The position numbers and the translations under genes were made by a program. A DNA stretch of 64,000 bases, taken from a virus. Position 1 is the first letter of the stretch; each line of letters opens with the position of its first letter. The stretch is from IMG/VR virus record IMGVR_UViG_3300007513_000004, positions 62,001 to 126,000 of that record. The stretch is one strand, 5' to 3'. The notes under the pieces are model-generated. The model did no database searches. It saw only the letters and a program-made list of their open reading frames with translations, and was not told where the DNA came from. Positions 25,950 through 34,677 of this stretch are shown here, piece by piece.

Positions 25950-27500
25950 TCAGCCACCACCACCGGCGGTATCAACCTTGAGGCCTATCCTCATAGAGTC
26001 AATTACAAAAGACCTGTCTGCCGGGTTGCCATTGGGAATAAGGGGACCGGGATTGCCGTCGCCATTGCCATCTGGATTTTGATCAAAAACAGCAGATACT
26101 ATTTGAAAATCGGTACCAGCCAGACCCTTAGACATCGATGCGTCACCGGTCGCGGCAGCCCCATTGGTCGGCGGAGCCTTAAATGTTAGTTGTACCGTTT
26201 CATTACTTGCTTCCGTAAACTTACATACATTTATAACACGTATAGCTCTAATCTCACCAATCTTACTATCCCAAGCAGCATCAACCATATCTCTATCCCA
26301 CGTGTCTACAGTGTATTTAGAATTTTCTCCAATGTCATTAGTTTTCAAGTAAGTATCTCCCGCATAAGAAATTGGATTTTCTGGAAGATTAGGATCGGTA
26401 GGAGTAAAGTTGTCATCTCCCTGGATAGCCAGATGGGACGTGGCATTGCCGAGGGCGGCGCTTCCATCTGATGCTTTCCAATTTCCCCACTCATTAGTAT
26501 CGTCATTCCCACCTTCGCCTCCAGATTCATTCACCGGATACACACCCTGTATTACTTGATTCAAAGTTGTGGTCTGAGCTATGGTTCCCTGCAGATCCGA
26601 AAAGTCAGGGCTCTGACCTGGTTGCCAATGATCATAAACTACAACATTATCGAAGAGGGTGCGAATAGCGCTACCTTCATTTGCATCAGTATTTGATGTC
26701 AAAAAAGAATAATACTCAATAGCCTGAGCGGCCGGGGCTTCCTCCGTGGACGGAAACTGAATTTCTGCGTTTATAGTAACAACGTCCACCCCGTCTACAT
26801 TGATTACCAACAACCCATCGCTATCCTGAGGATTCTCTCCGGCTGCGCCGCCAACGACTACGGTAATTGCAATTTGATGCCATGAAGGGGTTCCTGCGGC
26901 ACTGACATTGAAACAAGACTGCGTTGTTTGGCCGAGGATGCTTCCATTGTCATGAGTTTTTACATAGAGTCCGGCCTTGCTGGGGTTATTGCCTGCGTCG
27001 TTTTTAAAGCTTAATCTAAAAAGCGGCGAGCCGTCCTCTATCTTATTTCCACCAGCATCTGAGAACAATCTTCCTAAATCACCGTCCCAAAATCGGCACA
27101 ATTGATCCTTGCCCTCCTCAAAGGCCTCTGGCGCTCTGTAGAAAAATCGAAAGCCCATTCTTTTGAGGCCCTTGCCGCCGGTGCCATGTATATTGCTTGC
27201 CCCACCATCAAGAAGATTCGGGGGTGATAAAAATTCTATGTGTGAATCCTGAGGCGCAGTCAAGGCCAAGGCGCACTTTCCACCACCTGGCGGAATAGCT
27301 CCGTTAATCATGCCTGCTTCAGTATCATTTGTACTGATATTGCTTAACAGGTTAACGTTTTGAGACCCTGGATCTTGAGTGGTTGTATATGCAACATACG
27401 CTCTATCATTACCGCCACCATATGCAGCACCGTTAATAGTGTGTATTCCGTCACCAAGAGACGCGTTTACTTCATATCCATCCATATGACTTATGCCCAT
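25950..27500 (-). CDS. Virion protein with LamG/ConA-like domain (516 aa)
   Basis: Residues about 90-290 read as a concanavalin-like jelly roll: alternating strands RMGFRFFYRAP, LFRLSFKNDAG, AGLYVKTHDNGSIL, WHQIAITVVVGG, LLVINVDGVDVVTIN and RTLFDNVVVYDHW. The second half is also beta-rich. There is no signal peptide, and the N-terminus is Gly-rich. This is typical of phage surface or tail-associated carbohydrate-binding structural proteins. A good AAGGAG site lies before the ATG. Its neighbours are a fibre-like repeat protein and a tail lysozyme. Confidence 0.7.
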   Translation of the reverse strand: MGISHMDGYEVNASLGDGIHTINGAAYGGGNDRAYVAYTTTQDPGSQNVNLLSNISTNDTEAGMINGAIPPGGGKCALALTAPQDSHIEFLSPPNLLDGGASNIHGTGGKGLKRMGFRFFYRAPEAFEEGKDQLCRFWDGDLGRLFSDAGGNKIEDGSPLFRLSFKNDAGNNPSKAGLYVKTHDNGSILGQTTQSCFNVSAAGTPSWHQIAITVVVGGAAGENPQDSDGLLVINVDGVDVVTINAEIQFPSTEEAPAAQAIEYYSFLTSNTDANEGSAIRTLFDNVVVYDHWQPGQSPDFSDLQGTIAQTTTLNQVIQGVYPVNESGGEGGNDDTNEWGNWKASDGSAALGNATSHLAIQGDDNFTPTDPNLPENPISYAGDTYLKTNDIGENSKYTVDTWDRDMVDAAWDSKIGEIRAIRVINVCKFTEASNETVQLTFKAPPTNGAAATGDASMSKGLAGTDFQIVSAVFDQNPDGNGDGNPGPLIPNGNPADRSFVIDSMRIGLKVDTAGGGG

Positions 27501-27589
27501 TTTTATATCTCCTTAAAAATTTTTTATTATATATAAACTTACTGGACTAAACTTTCTGTAAAATCAATATTAATTAATAGAACCAAAGT

Positions 27590-30154
27590 CTATTGATGCA
27601 ACTCATACAGCCCAACGTCAATTATCACCGGCTCTCGCGAACCCGGCCTTTGCATTAAATTATTTGCATGCACATCCGACCAGTTAATTCCATTATCTTT
27701 TAATGTTTGAAGAAGAGCAAATAAACTTTCTGTTTCTGGCATATACTTTTCTGAAAACAAGAATCCTTCAGGAGATTCTGTGTAAATAGTTTGCTCTCTC
27801 TCCTTCTCTAATGCCTCTAATCTTCTGCGATTTCTACCTGCGCTATACCCCTGAGGATTATCTTCTAACATACCCTGTAATGCTCCAATAGATTGGTCTA
27901 CGCCTTCTGTTGAATAATATTTTGGAATAGGTCTTTCCGAAGCTTGGAAATATGAATTTATATTATTTTGAATTTCATCTGCAATTTGAGAAATGAAATC
28001 ATTTTCACCAAGCATAAATAAATTAGAAATATTTAGTAATTTATTATTTACAAAAGCAGATACCCCATCTGTTTGCACATCCCTAACAAGGATTGCCCTC
28101 TCCAGCTCTCTCTTTATACCCTCCTGCTCTGTAACAAAAGATCTATATATATCTTCTTCTTCCTCATTCTTTGATGTATTCCTTAAGGTTTCGGTGGCTG
28201 AATTGAAAGAGCGAGAGATTGCATCATGAATAAACTCTTCATTTTTAAACAAATCTCCTGATTCCCTATTTCTCTTTGTCCGCAAGACAGAATCCATATG
28301 ACCTCCGAAAGGTTCCAGGACTTCCATTATAATTATAGTGTCAAACATATCTTCAACTATTTTATAAATTTTTGGCAAATGCTTTCTTTGTTCTTCCGGA
28401 ACTTCAATTTCTGAAATCTTCTTCCAAATATCCGGCTCCATATTGCTGCTTGTAACCACCTTCGCTATTGCTCTATTGCCGTCATGCAGAACCTCATAGA
28501 TATTACCTTCTGCTGTTCTGGCCCCTTCGCCTCGTCGCTCTGCTTCTGTCCCTGCTATATACTTTATTATTTCCACTCCATTTCTTTTTAACACCTCTTC
28601 GCTTGGAAATCTGCGTCTCTCTACCCTGGTTTGCACCGGGATTGTAGCGTCTGGATCAACGGGGGTGGTTATCCCTGGCCCTATAGACATGGTTGAACCT
28701 GCCTGATCATCCGAATTAGTTGTCGCTAATTTTAAAATCTCTTCTAAAAAAGAAGCTTCTTGTGTAAAACCATTTTTCTTTAAATATTCATTTAAATTAT
28801 AAAATTTATTATCGATACTTGCAAAAGCGCTTGTCTGCTGAGGCATATCCACTCCCGGCGTCTGACCAGCATAAGGTATTCCGTCTTGCAAAAACCTATC
28901 AGCCTCTCTGTTTCTTCTCTTTGTAAGGCCGCGCATTTTTCTTCTTTTACCATCTGATCCGGTTGAAGTTTGAGGGCCATTTCGAATAGCCTTTTCTGCC
29001 CCCATATAATCACCCTCATTAAGGGGTCCTAATATATTATATTTTTTTGGACCACCCCTTCCGGTATTAAATGCAAAAGATGACATTGCATCAAACATAC
29101 TTTGGGTTATCGGAACTTTTATCTGACCTTTCCATGGAGACTCATGTTTTTTTACATCCTCTTTATAAAGACTCCAGGCCTGATCTCTTGTCATCTCCCC
29201 TCGCCCTTTTAGATACTTTGAAAACCTAGGCTTCTCTCTGGTTCTTACCAAATGTCCAATTCCAATTGTTGCTCGACCTTTAGCTTCCCCATATGAAGAA
29301 ATCGGCTCTCCCGTTGCATCATCATAAACATTTCCACGATAACTTTCTTTATCTGCCATCTCTTTCATTAAAGCCTCTGATGTTTCCATGCTACTTGCAG
29401 ACCCTATATTTGTAGCCCTTGATGCCTGAGCGGTGCCCGCCGGGGCAGGCAGAGGAGGCATGGCATCAGAGGGCAGAGGAGGCATGGCATCAGAGGGCAG
29501 AGGAGGCATAGCTCCAGAGCCTTGGCCCGGCGGGGTCGCTGCCCCTTGGCCTGCAGGCACCGCAGCAATGCTTTCCAGCATTATTAAAGTATTTTTATCA
29601 ACTATGCCAGTTGGCTCTATTTGATTGTTTGTCTGAAACTGAATAACAGCATTTTTTGTTTCTTCTCCATAATTTCCATTTACGTATCTTCCTGCTGAAA
29701 TATACCCATGTTTTACCAAAAGACTTTGAATCTTTGAGACAGGAGTGTTTCCAGCAACATCTTTGCTTCCAACCTGAAGTGTGCTAGAACCAGATCTGAT
29801 GGACGCCAGTTGATCCACCGGCGGAGGAAGATCTGGAGAAGAGACAGCTTGCGGTTCTGCCGACAAAGGCTCTGAGCGAGCCACCTCTTCGGCTCTCTGC
29901 AAGGCCTCCGCCTCTCCGCCTGCAGCAGCCGCAGCTTCTTCTGCAGCTTTTTGATCTTGCAAAGTCTTTTTAACCCACTCTAAATCGAACCCAAAAAACT
30001 CTGCATATGCCTCAGGGTCCGTTTCTGGATCAGGAATATCCGTAGATCCGCCACCGGTGCCAGAAATATTCCTAATAGCCCGCATCATCTCAGCTTCTTT
30101 TTCAAAACCCTTTTCTGTAAGAAACTTTTTTAATGTAAAAAGCCGATCATGCAC
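27590..30154 (-). CDS. Tagged peptidoglycan-binding, GH24 lysozyme and kinase-like fusion (854 aa)
   Basis: Domains in order: helical tag at residues 4-29; Ala/Glu linker; PG_binding_1 domain at about 130-197 (IQSLLVKHGYISAG and a TKNAVIQFQ helix); repeat linker of SDAMPPLP units; T4-type lysozyme (GH24) at about 262-425 with E270, D279 (nine apart, as in T4 lysozyme) and TIGIGH at 296-301; a second tag at 451-477; then a kinase-like domain. In the last, K565 (AIAKVV), a hinge-like IIMEVLEP, WSDVHANNLM (D827, N831/N832) and IIDVGL (D846) match the APH/ABC1-type kinase core. It probably cuts the host wall on entry or exit; the kinase-like half may modify protein or small molecules. I know no described fusion of this form. 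Confidence 0.85.
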   Translation of the reverse strand: MHDRLFTLKKFLTEKGFEKEAEMMRAIRNISGTGGGSTDIPDPETDPEAYAEFFGFDLEWVKKTLQDQKAAEEAAAAAGGEAEALQRAEEVARSEPLSAEPQAVSSPDLPPPVDQLASIRSGSSTLQVGSKDVAGNTPVSKIQSLLVKHGYISAGRYVNGNYGEETKNAVIQFQTNNQIEPTGIVDKNTLIMLESIAAVPAGQGAATPPGQGSGAMPPLPSDAMPPLPSDAMPPLPAPAGTAQASRATNIGSASSMETSEALMKEMADKESYRGNVYDDATGEPISSYGEAKGRATIGIGHLVRTREKPRFSKYLKGRGEMTRDQAWSLYKEDVKKHESPWKGQIKVPITQSMFDAMSSFAFNTGRGGPKKYNILGPLNEGDYMGAEKAIRNGPQTSTGSDGKRRKMRGLTKRRNREADRFLQDGIPYAGQTPGVDMPQQTSAFASIDNKFYNLNEYLKKNGFTQEASFLEEILKLATTNSDDQAGSTMSIGPGITTPVDPDATIPVQTRVERRRFPSEEVLKRNGVEIIKYIAGTEAERRGEGARTAEGNIYEVLHDGNRAIAKVVTSSNMEPDIWKKISEIEVPEEQRKHLPKIYKIVEDMFDTIIIMEVLEPFGGHMDSVLRTKRNRESGDLFKNEEFIHDAISRSFNSATETLRNTSKNEEEEDIYRSFVTEQEGIKRELERAILVRDVQTDGVSAFVNNKLLNISNLFMLGENDFISQIADEIQNNINSYFQASERPIPKYYSTEGVDQSIGALQGMLEDNPQGYSAGRNRRRLEALEKEREQTIYTESPEGFLFSEKYMPETESLFALLQTLKDNGINWSDVHANNLMQRPGSREPVIIDVGLYELHQ
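29454..29509. repeat. 24-bp tandem repeat encoding SDAMPPLP
   Basis: Two identical 24-bp units (29454-29477 and 29478-29501) and part of a third lie within the lysozyme fusion gene. They encode the Pro-rich linker between peptidoglycan-binding and lysozyme domains. Confidence 0.75.
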
Positions 30155-30170
30155 CTGTCAGCCCTCGCTA

Positions 30171-32627
30171 TTATTGATTTGAATCTTCTGGGTCGGGGTC
30201 AACGTCTGCATATGCCCCCTCCTCCTTGGATAAGAATTTAGTCATGTTTTGCTTTTCATCATATTCTGATGTCACAACGACCGTAGTAAGAGCAGTATCG
30301 GGCAAGGCAGCATCTGCGTCTTCCGCAGATGCGTAGACTACCAACCTGCAAGCCAAAAGCCTACCTGTCTCATCATATATGGAATCTGTGATTCTATGGT
30401 TATACTGAGCAAGTCCTGCTATAATCCTGTTGAACATACCGAATGTATGCTTGGTTTCGTGATCCGCAACTTCCTCTTCCCAAACTTCATGAGCAATCTC
30501 ATGCATTGTGCTATCAGTCTCTGCCTTGACGATTAAGACATCACTTGCTTCAAGGCCGGGAGAGGGAACAGAGCTCTCATCTTCATTTACTAATTTTATT
30601 TCAAAATATTGAGTGCCAGAGCCTTCTTCTTCGCCAACAGATACAATTCTTCCCAAATAACTCTGTGTATCTTGATCAAAAGACATTGTTCCAAAATCAA
30701 ACCCCTTTATAACAACAATTGACCTATCTACATAAGATATCATCTCAGCCTCTGTCAAAGGATGCGCCAATAGCCGGTTTGAATAAAATTTCTGACCATT
30801 GGGATCTGCATTATTGCATGTATGCACAGGGGTTCCCACCGGAGTCCCGCCTCCTGTCCAATGATTCATGTTTTCACTTAGATACCGAATAATCATGGCT
30901 TCAGCCATTGTGTTGGTATTTGGCGGAGCGGCTGTGCCGGTGTGTGGGTTGTAAATTGTATTAAATATATCGGCATTCCAAACTGCATCACTAATCTCTT
31001 GAGCGGCAGTGGCCGATATTTCTTCATATGTTACAGAATCAACCTGTATTGCATCTTCATCAATTGCATTGTTTGCAATTATCTGCGTTCTAATATTTGG
31101 CCTCCGAACAACAGAGTTACCATCTGGTAGGTAATCTTGGGTCCAAGTTACAAGAATATCATCAGGACTTGTTGGGCTTCCGCCTGTAACGCTGGTGCCC
31201 GCGCCCTCCCAGGTCTTGACCGAAATACGGGGAAATCTATTGGTTGTTCCGACCGAAACAGCTGCATCACTCACTCCCGCCCAGCCCTTGACTGTTATAG
31301 CGGGAAGCAATACGGTATTAACACTGTGGTCATATTCAGAACCGCCGGGAGCAGAAAAGACATATGCATCGGCACTCGTTGGGGTGGTAGCATTATTGGT
31401 TGTATTCCAAGCCTTAACGCTAATCTCAGGAACAGCAGATGTGTTGCCCACTGTGAACGAGGCATCACTATCTCCTCCCCAACCGCCAACACTAATCATA
31501 GGAAGAGAGTCGCCGCTTACTGCGTCCCCTCCAGCGCTGGTCTGAACATATGCATCTGCATGTGAAGCGTTTCCATCGCTGGTATTCCACGCTCTAACGC
31601 TAATTTCTGGAGCTTTGGAGGTATCGCCTATCGAAAATGCCGCATCGCCATCGCCTCCCCAGCCCTCAACCGTTACTGCCGGAAGACCAACACTGAGATT
31701 GGCTCCAGAGGTTCTAACCGTTACTGATCCTGTGTTATCATTCCAAGCTTCAACATTAATACTTGGCAGGCCTGAGCTTGAGCCAAGGGCTGTCTCGGCA
31801 TCAGTTGCTGAACTTCCATCTCTCCAGCCTCCAACACTAATCACGGGAAAGCTTGTGCTTGAACCAACAGAAAGAGATGGATTAAGTCCGCCCCAGTCTA
31901 CGACATTTGCACTAATCGTCCCCCCGCTTGCCGCATCAACATTCGGAAAGTGTGTTGTACTATCTGCCGAAAGTATAACACCAGTTGTATTTCCCGGATC
32001 AGCGTATGGTCCAAGATTATTCCAATCTACTACGTTTGCATCAACAGTTATTGAAGATACAACATCCACATCGGGAATTCCACCTGATCCAGAAACTCCG
32101 GATCCATCCCACTCTACAACATTAACATTTGGAACGCCATTAGTAGTTGTCGCAGTAACGTTATTGCCCTCCCATTGTACAACATTTGCATCTATAGCTC
32201 CAGAGAACGATGTAGATGAGACCATGACATCGCTTACAACAACATGGATGTATTCCAAGAAACCAGAGGTTGACTCTTCCATTCTTATTACATATCCCTC
32301 ATCTGCAGAATCGGGAGATGTGGTTGCAACACTGTTTGACCAAAATATACCCACCCCTGAGACCGAGGCGTTAAAATCATAAACGCCAGGTAACCCATCA
32401 GCCTGAAGCTCTCCCATGTCGCCCTCACAATCAGAGGGGCTAGAGACGTAATCCGCATTCGTAACCCACACATTAGAAGGGGCACCACCAGAGGTGAACT
32501 GCCAATACTCATCATTGTTAATACTATAAATACGAATCTTTGGAGCCAAACCAGACGTTGGAGTTCCACCGATAATCACTTCCATAGTAAAGTGTAGTGA
32601 TTCAGAATCTCTTATTTCATGTCTCAT
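30171..32627 (-). CDS. Fibre-like virion protein with VNVV-W repeats (818 aa)
   Basis: Residues about 140-480 contain at least a dozen imperfect repeats ending in INVEAW, ISVGGW or ISVKAW, joined by Ser/Thr/Asp-rich loops (units like PNVNVVEWDGSGVSG). Such repeats occur in tail-fibre and spike proteins of marine tailed phages and probably form a beta-stranded trimeric shaft. The C-terminal 250 residues have a different, mixed fold with VHTCNNADPNGQKFY. The first 140 residues look like an attachment domain. There is no signal peptide. It lies 16 bp before the lysozyme-kinase gene. Confidence 0.7.
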   Translation of the reverse strand: MRHEIRDSESLHFTMEVIIGGTPTSGLAPKIRIYSINNDEYWQFTSGGAPSNVWVTNADYVSSPSDCEGDMGELQADGLPGVYDFNASVSGVGIFWSNSVATTSPDSADEGYVIRMEESTSGFLEYIHVVVSDVMVSSTSFSGAIDANVVQWEGNNVTATTTNGVPNVNVVEWDGSGVSGSGGIPDVDVVSSITVDANVVDWNNLGPYADPGNTTGVILSADSTTHFPNVDAASGGTISANVVDWGGLNPSLSVGSSTSFPVISVGGWRDGSSATDAETALGSSSGLPSINVEAWNDNTGSVTVRTSGANLSVGLPAVTVEGWGGDGDAAFSIGDTSKAPEISVRAWNTSDGNASHADAYVQTSAGGDAVSGDSLPMISVGGWGGDSDASFTVGNTSAVPEISVKAWNTTNNATTPTSADAYVFSAPGGSEYDHSVNTVLLPAITVKGWAGVSDAAVSVGTTNRFPRISVKTWEGAGTSVTGGSPTSPDDILVTWTQDYLPDGNSVVRRPNIRTQIIANNAIDEDAIQVDSVTYEEISATAAQEISDAVWNADIFNTIYNPHTGTAAPPNTNTMAEAMIIRYLSENMNHWTGGGTPVGTPVHTCNNADPNGQKFYSNRLLAHPLTEAEMISYVDRSIVVIKGFDFGTMSFDQDTQSYLGRIVSVGEEEGSGTQYFEIKLVNEDESSVPSPGLEASDVLIVKAETDSTMHEIAHEVWEEEVADHETKHTFGMFNRIIAGLAQYNHRITDSIYDETGRLLACRLVVYASAEDADAALPDTALTTVVVTSEYDEKQNMTKFLSKEEGAYADVDPDPEDSNQ

Positions 32628-32753
32628 ATTTATCTAACCTATTCGTTGTCCAAAACACAGGATACATTTTACTTATATTATTAATAAAAATAGCAAATGT
32701 ATATCATCATACATACTAATATGAATTAGTATGTTGTACTTGGAGGAAGAAAT
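32628..32753. promoter_or_regulatory. Divergent regulatory region with a perfect inverted repeat
   Basis: This 126-bp gap separates two divergent virion genes. It contains a perfect inverted repeat with 10-bp arms (ACATACTAAT at 32711-32720 and its complement at 32725-32734) around a 4-nt spacer. The repeat lies just upstream of the GGAGG ribosome site (from 32742) of the gene at 32754. It could be an operator or a 5'-UTR hairpin that stabilises or gates translation. A TATAAGTA on minus (about 32673) may serve the other gene. Confidence 0.5.
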
Positions 32754-33206
32754 ATGGCATTAGCAATAAACAGAACCCTTAGGGATGACAGCTCCCGAGC
32801 TGTATTCGAAATAGTCAGTGCCGATGGCACGGCTGTTGATGCAACCATCATTACTGCATCGACATTAACCGGTGCAAATGTTAGCGGACAGACGAACCAC
32901 ATGCTAAGGGTGACAAAGGTAATTGCCCTAGTGTGCGATAATTCAGGCGCAGGTGGAAACGTTACCCTGGAATGGGACGATGGAGTAACTGAGACAGCCT
33001 TTTTAACATTGCCTGTTGGGCATACCGTAACAACCCTTTCATGCACCCCTCCGGCTGCCTCGACCACGACGAGCGGATACTATGTTACGTCAACAGATAT
33101 AAACGCAGTAAGTAGCGACACCAATATAAGCTTTACACTTCGGATATATGTTGAAAAAGTTAGAGGCTTTGATAACAGCCTTATAAATATACTACAGGAT
33201 GATTAA
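32754..33206 (+). CDS. Small virion-type beta protein (150 aa)
   Basis: The protein is Thr/Ser/Val-rich and predicted all-beta, without signal peptide: MALAINRTLRDDSSRAVFEI, then alternating strands. This is typical of small decoration or tail structural proteins of large phages. It has a strong site (GGAGG about 8 nt before the ATG) and a hairpin in its leader, as expected for a highly made structural protein. Specific family unknown. It overlaps the next gene by 8 bp. Confidence 0.6.
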   Translation: MALAINRTLRDDSSRAVFEIVSADGTAVDATIITASTLTGANVSGQTNHMLRVTKVIALVCDNSGAGGNVTLEWDDGVTETAFLTLPVGHTVTTLSCTPPAASTTTSGYYVTSTDINAVSSDTNISFTLRIYVEKVRGFDNSLINILQDD

Positions 33207-33555
33207 ACGAATTTTAAATAAAATAGGAATACTATCCGCTTTAAGCATCATGTTAACCGGATGCTCTACGAAGATCCTTCCTAGGCATATAACTTTCGAA
33301 CCAACAAACAGCGCTTGCCTTGATGCTTTGACCGCAAACTTCGCTTATGCTAAGTGCAAAGAAATAGAGGAAGAAGGAAGCTGGGGAGAACAGCTTAGAG
33401 TATACTGCTCCGAACCAAAGAGGCAGACCGAATGGGCCATGAGAGATTATTATATAATCACGACTCTATGGGGAGGATATGCTCCTGTAAACGCGGTACC
33501 ATTGTGTGCAGATGAAGGTTTAATCCTTCTTTATACAGAAGGTGTAACTTACTAA
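33199..33555 (+). CDS. Small lipoprotein (118 aa)
   Basis: The signal peptide ends in a lipobox LTGC. The mature part has several cysteines (SACLDALT, AKCKEIEE, VYCSEPK, PLCADEG), so it probably folds with disulfides outside the cytoplasm. An AGGAT site overlaps the 3' end of the previous gene. Lipoproteins made by phages sometimes block receptors (superinfection exclusion, as in Llp of T5); that role here is inference. Confidence 0.65.
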   Translation: MIKRILNKIGILSALSIMLTGCSTKILPRHITFEPTNSACLDALTANFAYAKCKEIEEEGSWGEQLRVYCSEPKRQTEWAMRDYYIITTLWGGYAPVNAVPLCADEGLILLYTEGVTY

Positions 33556-33595
33556 ACTTCAGTTTTAATTCTCTATTAATTATATATATAAAAAT

Positions 33596-33817
33596 ATGAA
33601 TAATGAATTAATTAAACTAGCAAATCATTTAGACAAAAAGGGCTTTCACAAAGAAGCTGATTTCTTAGATTCAATTATAAAAACCGCTTTAAATACCTCG
33701 TATCCAGAAGGCGGAGGAACCCGGTCTAATATACGCAAACTATGGGAACGAGTAAATGCTATCGAAAAACAGCTTGCTCTTTTAGATGAATCAACCCATA
33801 CACATCCGGATCCATAA
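33596..33817 (+). CDS. Minimal tag protein (73 aa)
   Basis: Residues 3-31 are a near-consensus tag (LIKLANHLDKKGFHKEADFL followed by DSIIKTA). What remains is a linker and a short coiled-coil helix (IRKLWERVNAIEKQLALLDE) with a His-rich end. It has almost nothing besides the tag, so it could be an adaptor or a competitor for the tag's partner. It is followed by a strong terminator. Confidence 0.7.
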   Translation: MNNELIKLANHLDKKGFHKEADFLDSIIKTALNTSYPEGGGTRSNIRKLWERVNAIEKQLALLDESTHTHPDP

Positions 33818-33819
33818 CC

Positions 33820-33878
33820 AAACAAAAACTTTAAGATAAGGACAAAGCAACTACCAAGTTGCCCCGGTTTTTGTTTTT
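33820..33878. terminator. Bidirectional rho-independent terminator
   Basis: A hairpin of 6 bp with a 4-nt loop (GCAACT at 33847-33852, AGTTGC at 33857-33862) is followed on plus by a T-rich run (33868-33878). An outer 10-bp inverted repeat (33820-33829 with 33867-33876) supplies the mirror T-run for minus transcripts. It sits between the convergent genes ending at 33817 and 33894. Confidence 0.65.
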
Positions 33879-33893
33879 AAAAATATCAAACCT

Positions 33894-34172
33894 TTATCGC
33901 CAATGCCCAGGAGTCCAAGCTCCATGATGATTATAATGTCCAGGCACCCAAGCGCTATGAGAATGAGGACGCCTTGGGGCCGGACGCACAACCCAATGAC
34001 CCTTTGTCCAATGCCTGTGGGGCCCTCTGTGGACCCAACGACCGCTAACCCAAACCTTTACGGTTATAGGGTGAGAGCGAACAACAGGGGCCGTTTCAAC
34101 ATGCTTTACAGCATGTGCTGAAGCACATCCTGAGAAAAAGAATGATGCTATAATTAATAAAAACTTATTCAT
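33894..34172 (-). CDS. His/Trp-rich WxxGxW-repeat lipoprotein (92 aa)
   Basis: The signal peptide ends in SGC. The mature part has four W/YxxGxW-type repeats: WVSGRW, WTKGHW, WVPGHY and WTPGHW, with many His and Arg between them. The YXWGXW/BcpO family has the same layout; its members are small exported proteins of unknown role. The high His content suggests metal binding. Origin from a host envelope gene is likely. Confidence 0.75.
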   Translation of the reverse strand: MNKFLLIIASFFFSGCASAHAVKHVETAPVVRSHPITVKVWVSGRWVHRGPHRHWTKGHWVVRPAPRRPHSHSAWVPGHYNHHGAWTPGHWR

Positions 34173-34225
34173 GACTAACTCCTTGTGGCGACTAGACGAA
34201 CAAGAAGTGTATAATATTCAAAAGT

Positions 34226-34669
34226 TTATTTTAAAATTCCCGATAAATTCAATGCCAGCAAATAATCATATGCTGTATTGGATTTTGATCCATAATAACT
34301 TGTTTGATCGCCAGAGACTGCATAAACTTTATTCTCAATTTCTAAATAAGCAAACTCTTTACTATTTACGGGAGAGCCGCTTCTCTTCTCTGTGTTTAAT
34401 CTTGGCAAAAGTATAAAATTTACAGCTTCTTCTAAGAATAGATGTATAGCGCTCTTTATTTTTAATCTATTTTCCCCAATATGAAACAAGTCATCCTCAG
34501 AGAGATCTTCAACCTGTATATCTGAAACATCTAGATCAATTAATTCATTAATTAATAAGGCATCTTCGGCAGATATATCTCTTATAGAATTTTTTATACT
34601 TTTTATAGAATCTAAATTTATAACTTTTGGTACTTCAACAACTATAAATTTGAACTCACTTGAAGACAT
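34226..34669 (-). CDS. ORFan (147 aa)
   Basis: A mixed alpha/beta soluble protein with no signal peptide. The N-terminus is MSSSEFKFIVVEVPKVINL and the middle is acidic and helical (LIDLDVSDIQVEDLSEDDLF). No family recognised. It lies 8 bp after the tagged 445-aa gene. Confidence 0.6.
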   Translation of the reverse strand: MSSSEFKFIVVEVPKVINLDSIKSIKNSIRDISAEDALLINELIDLDVSDIQVEDLSEDDLFHIGENRLKIKSAIHLFLEEAVNFILLPRLNTEKRSGSPVNSKEFAYLEIENKVYAVSGDQTSYYGSKSNTAYDYLLALNLSGILK

Positions 34670-34677
34670 AAATTTTT

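Noticed and set aside
30942-32382. Plus-strand ORFs up to 255 aa opposite the fibre gene
   Set aside because: They are antisense shadows of the repeat-rich fibre gene; composition follows the repeats on the other strand.
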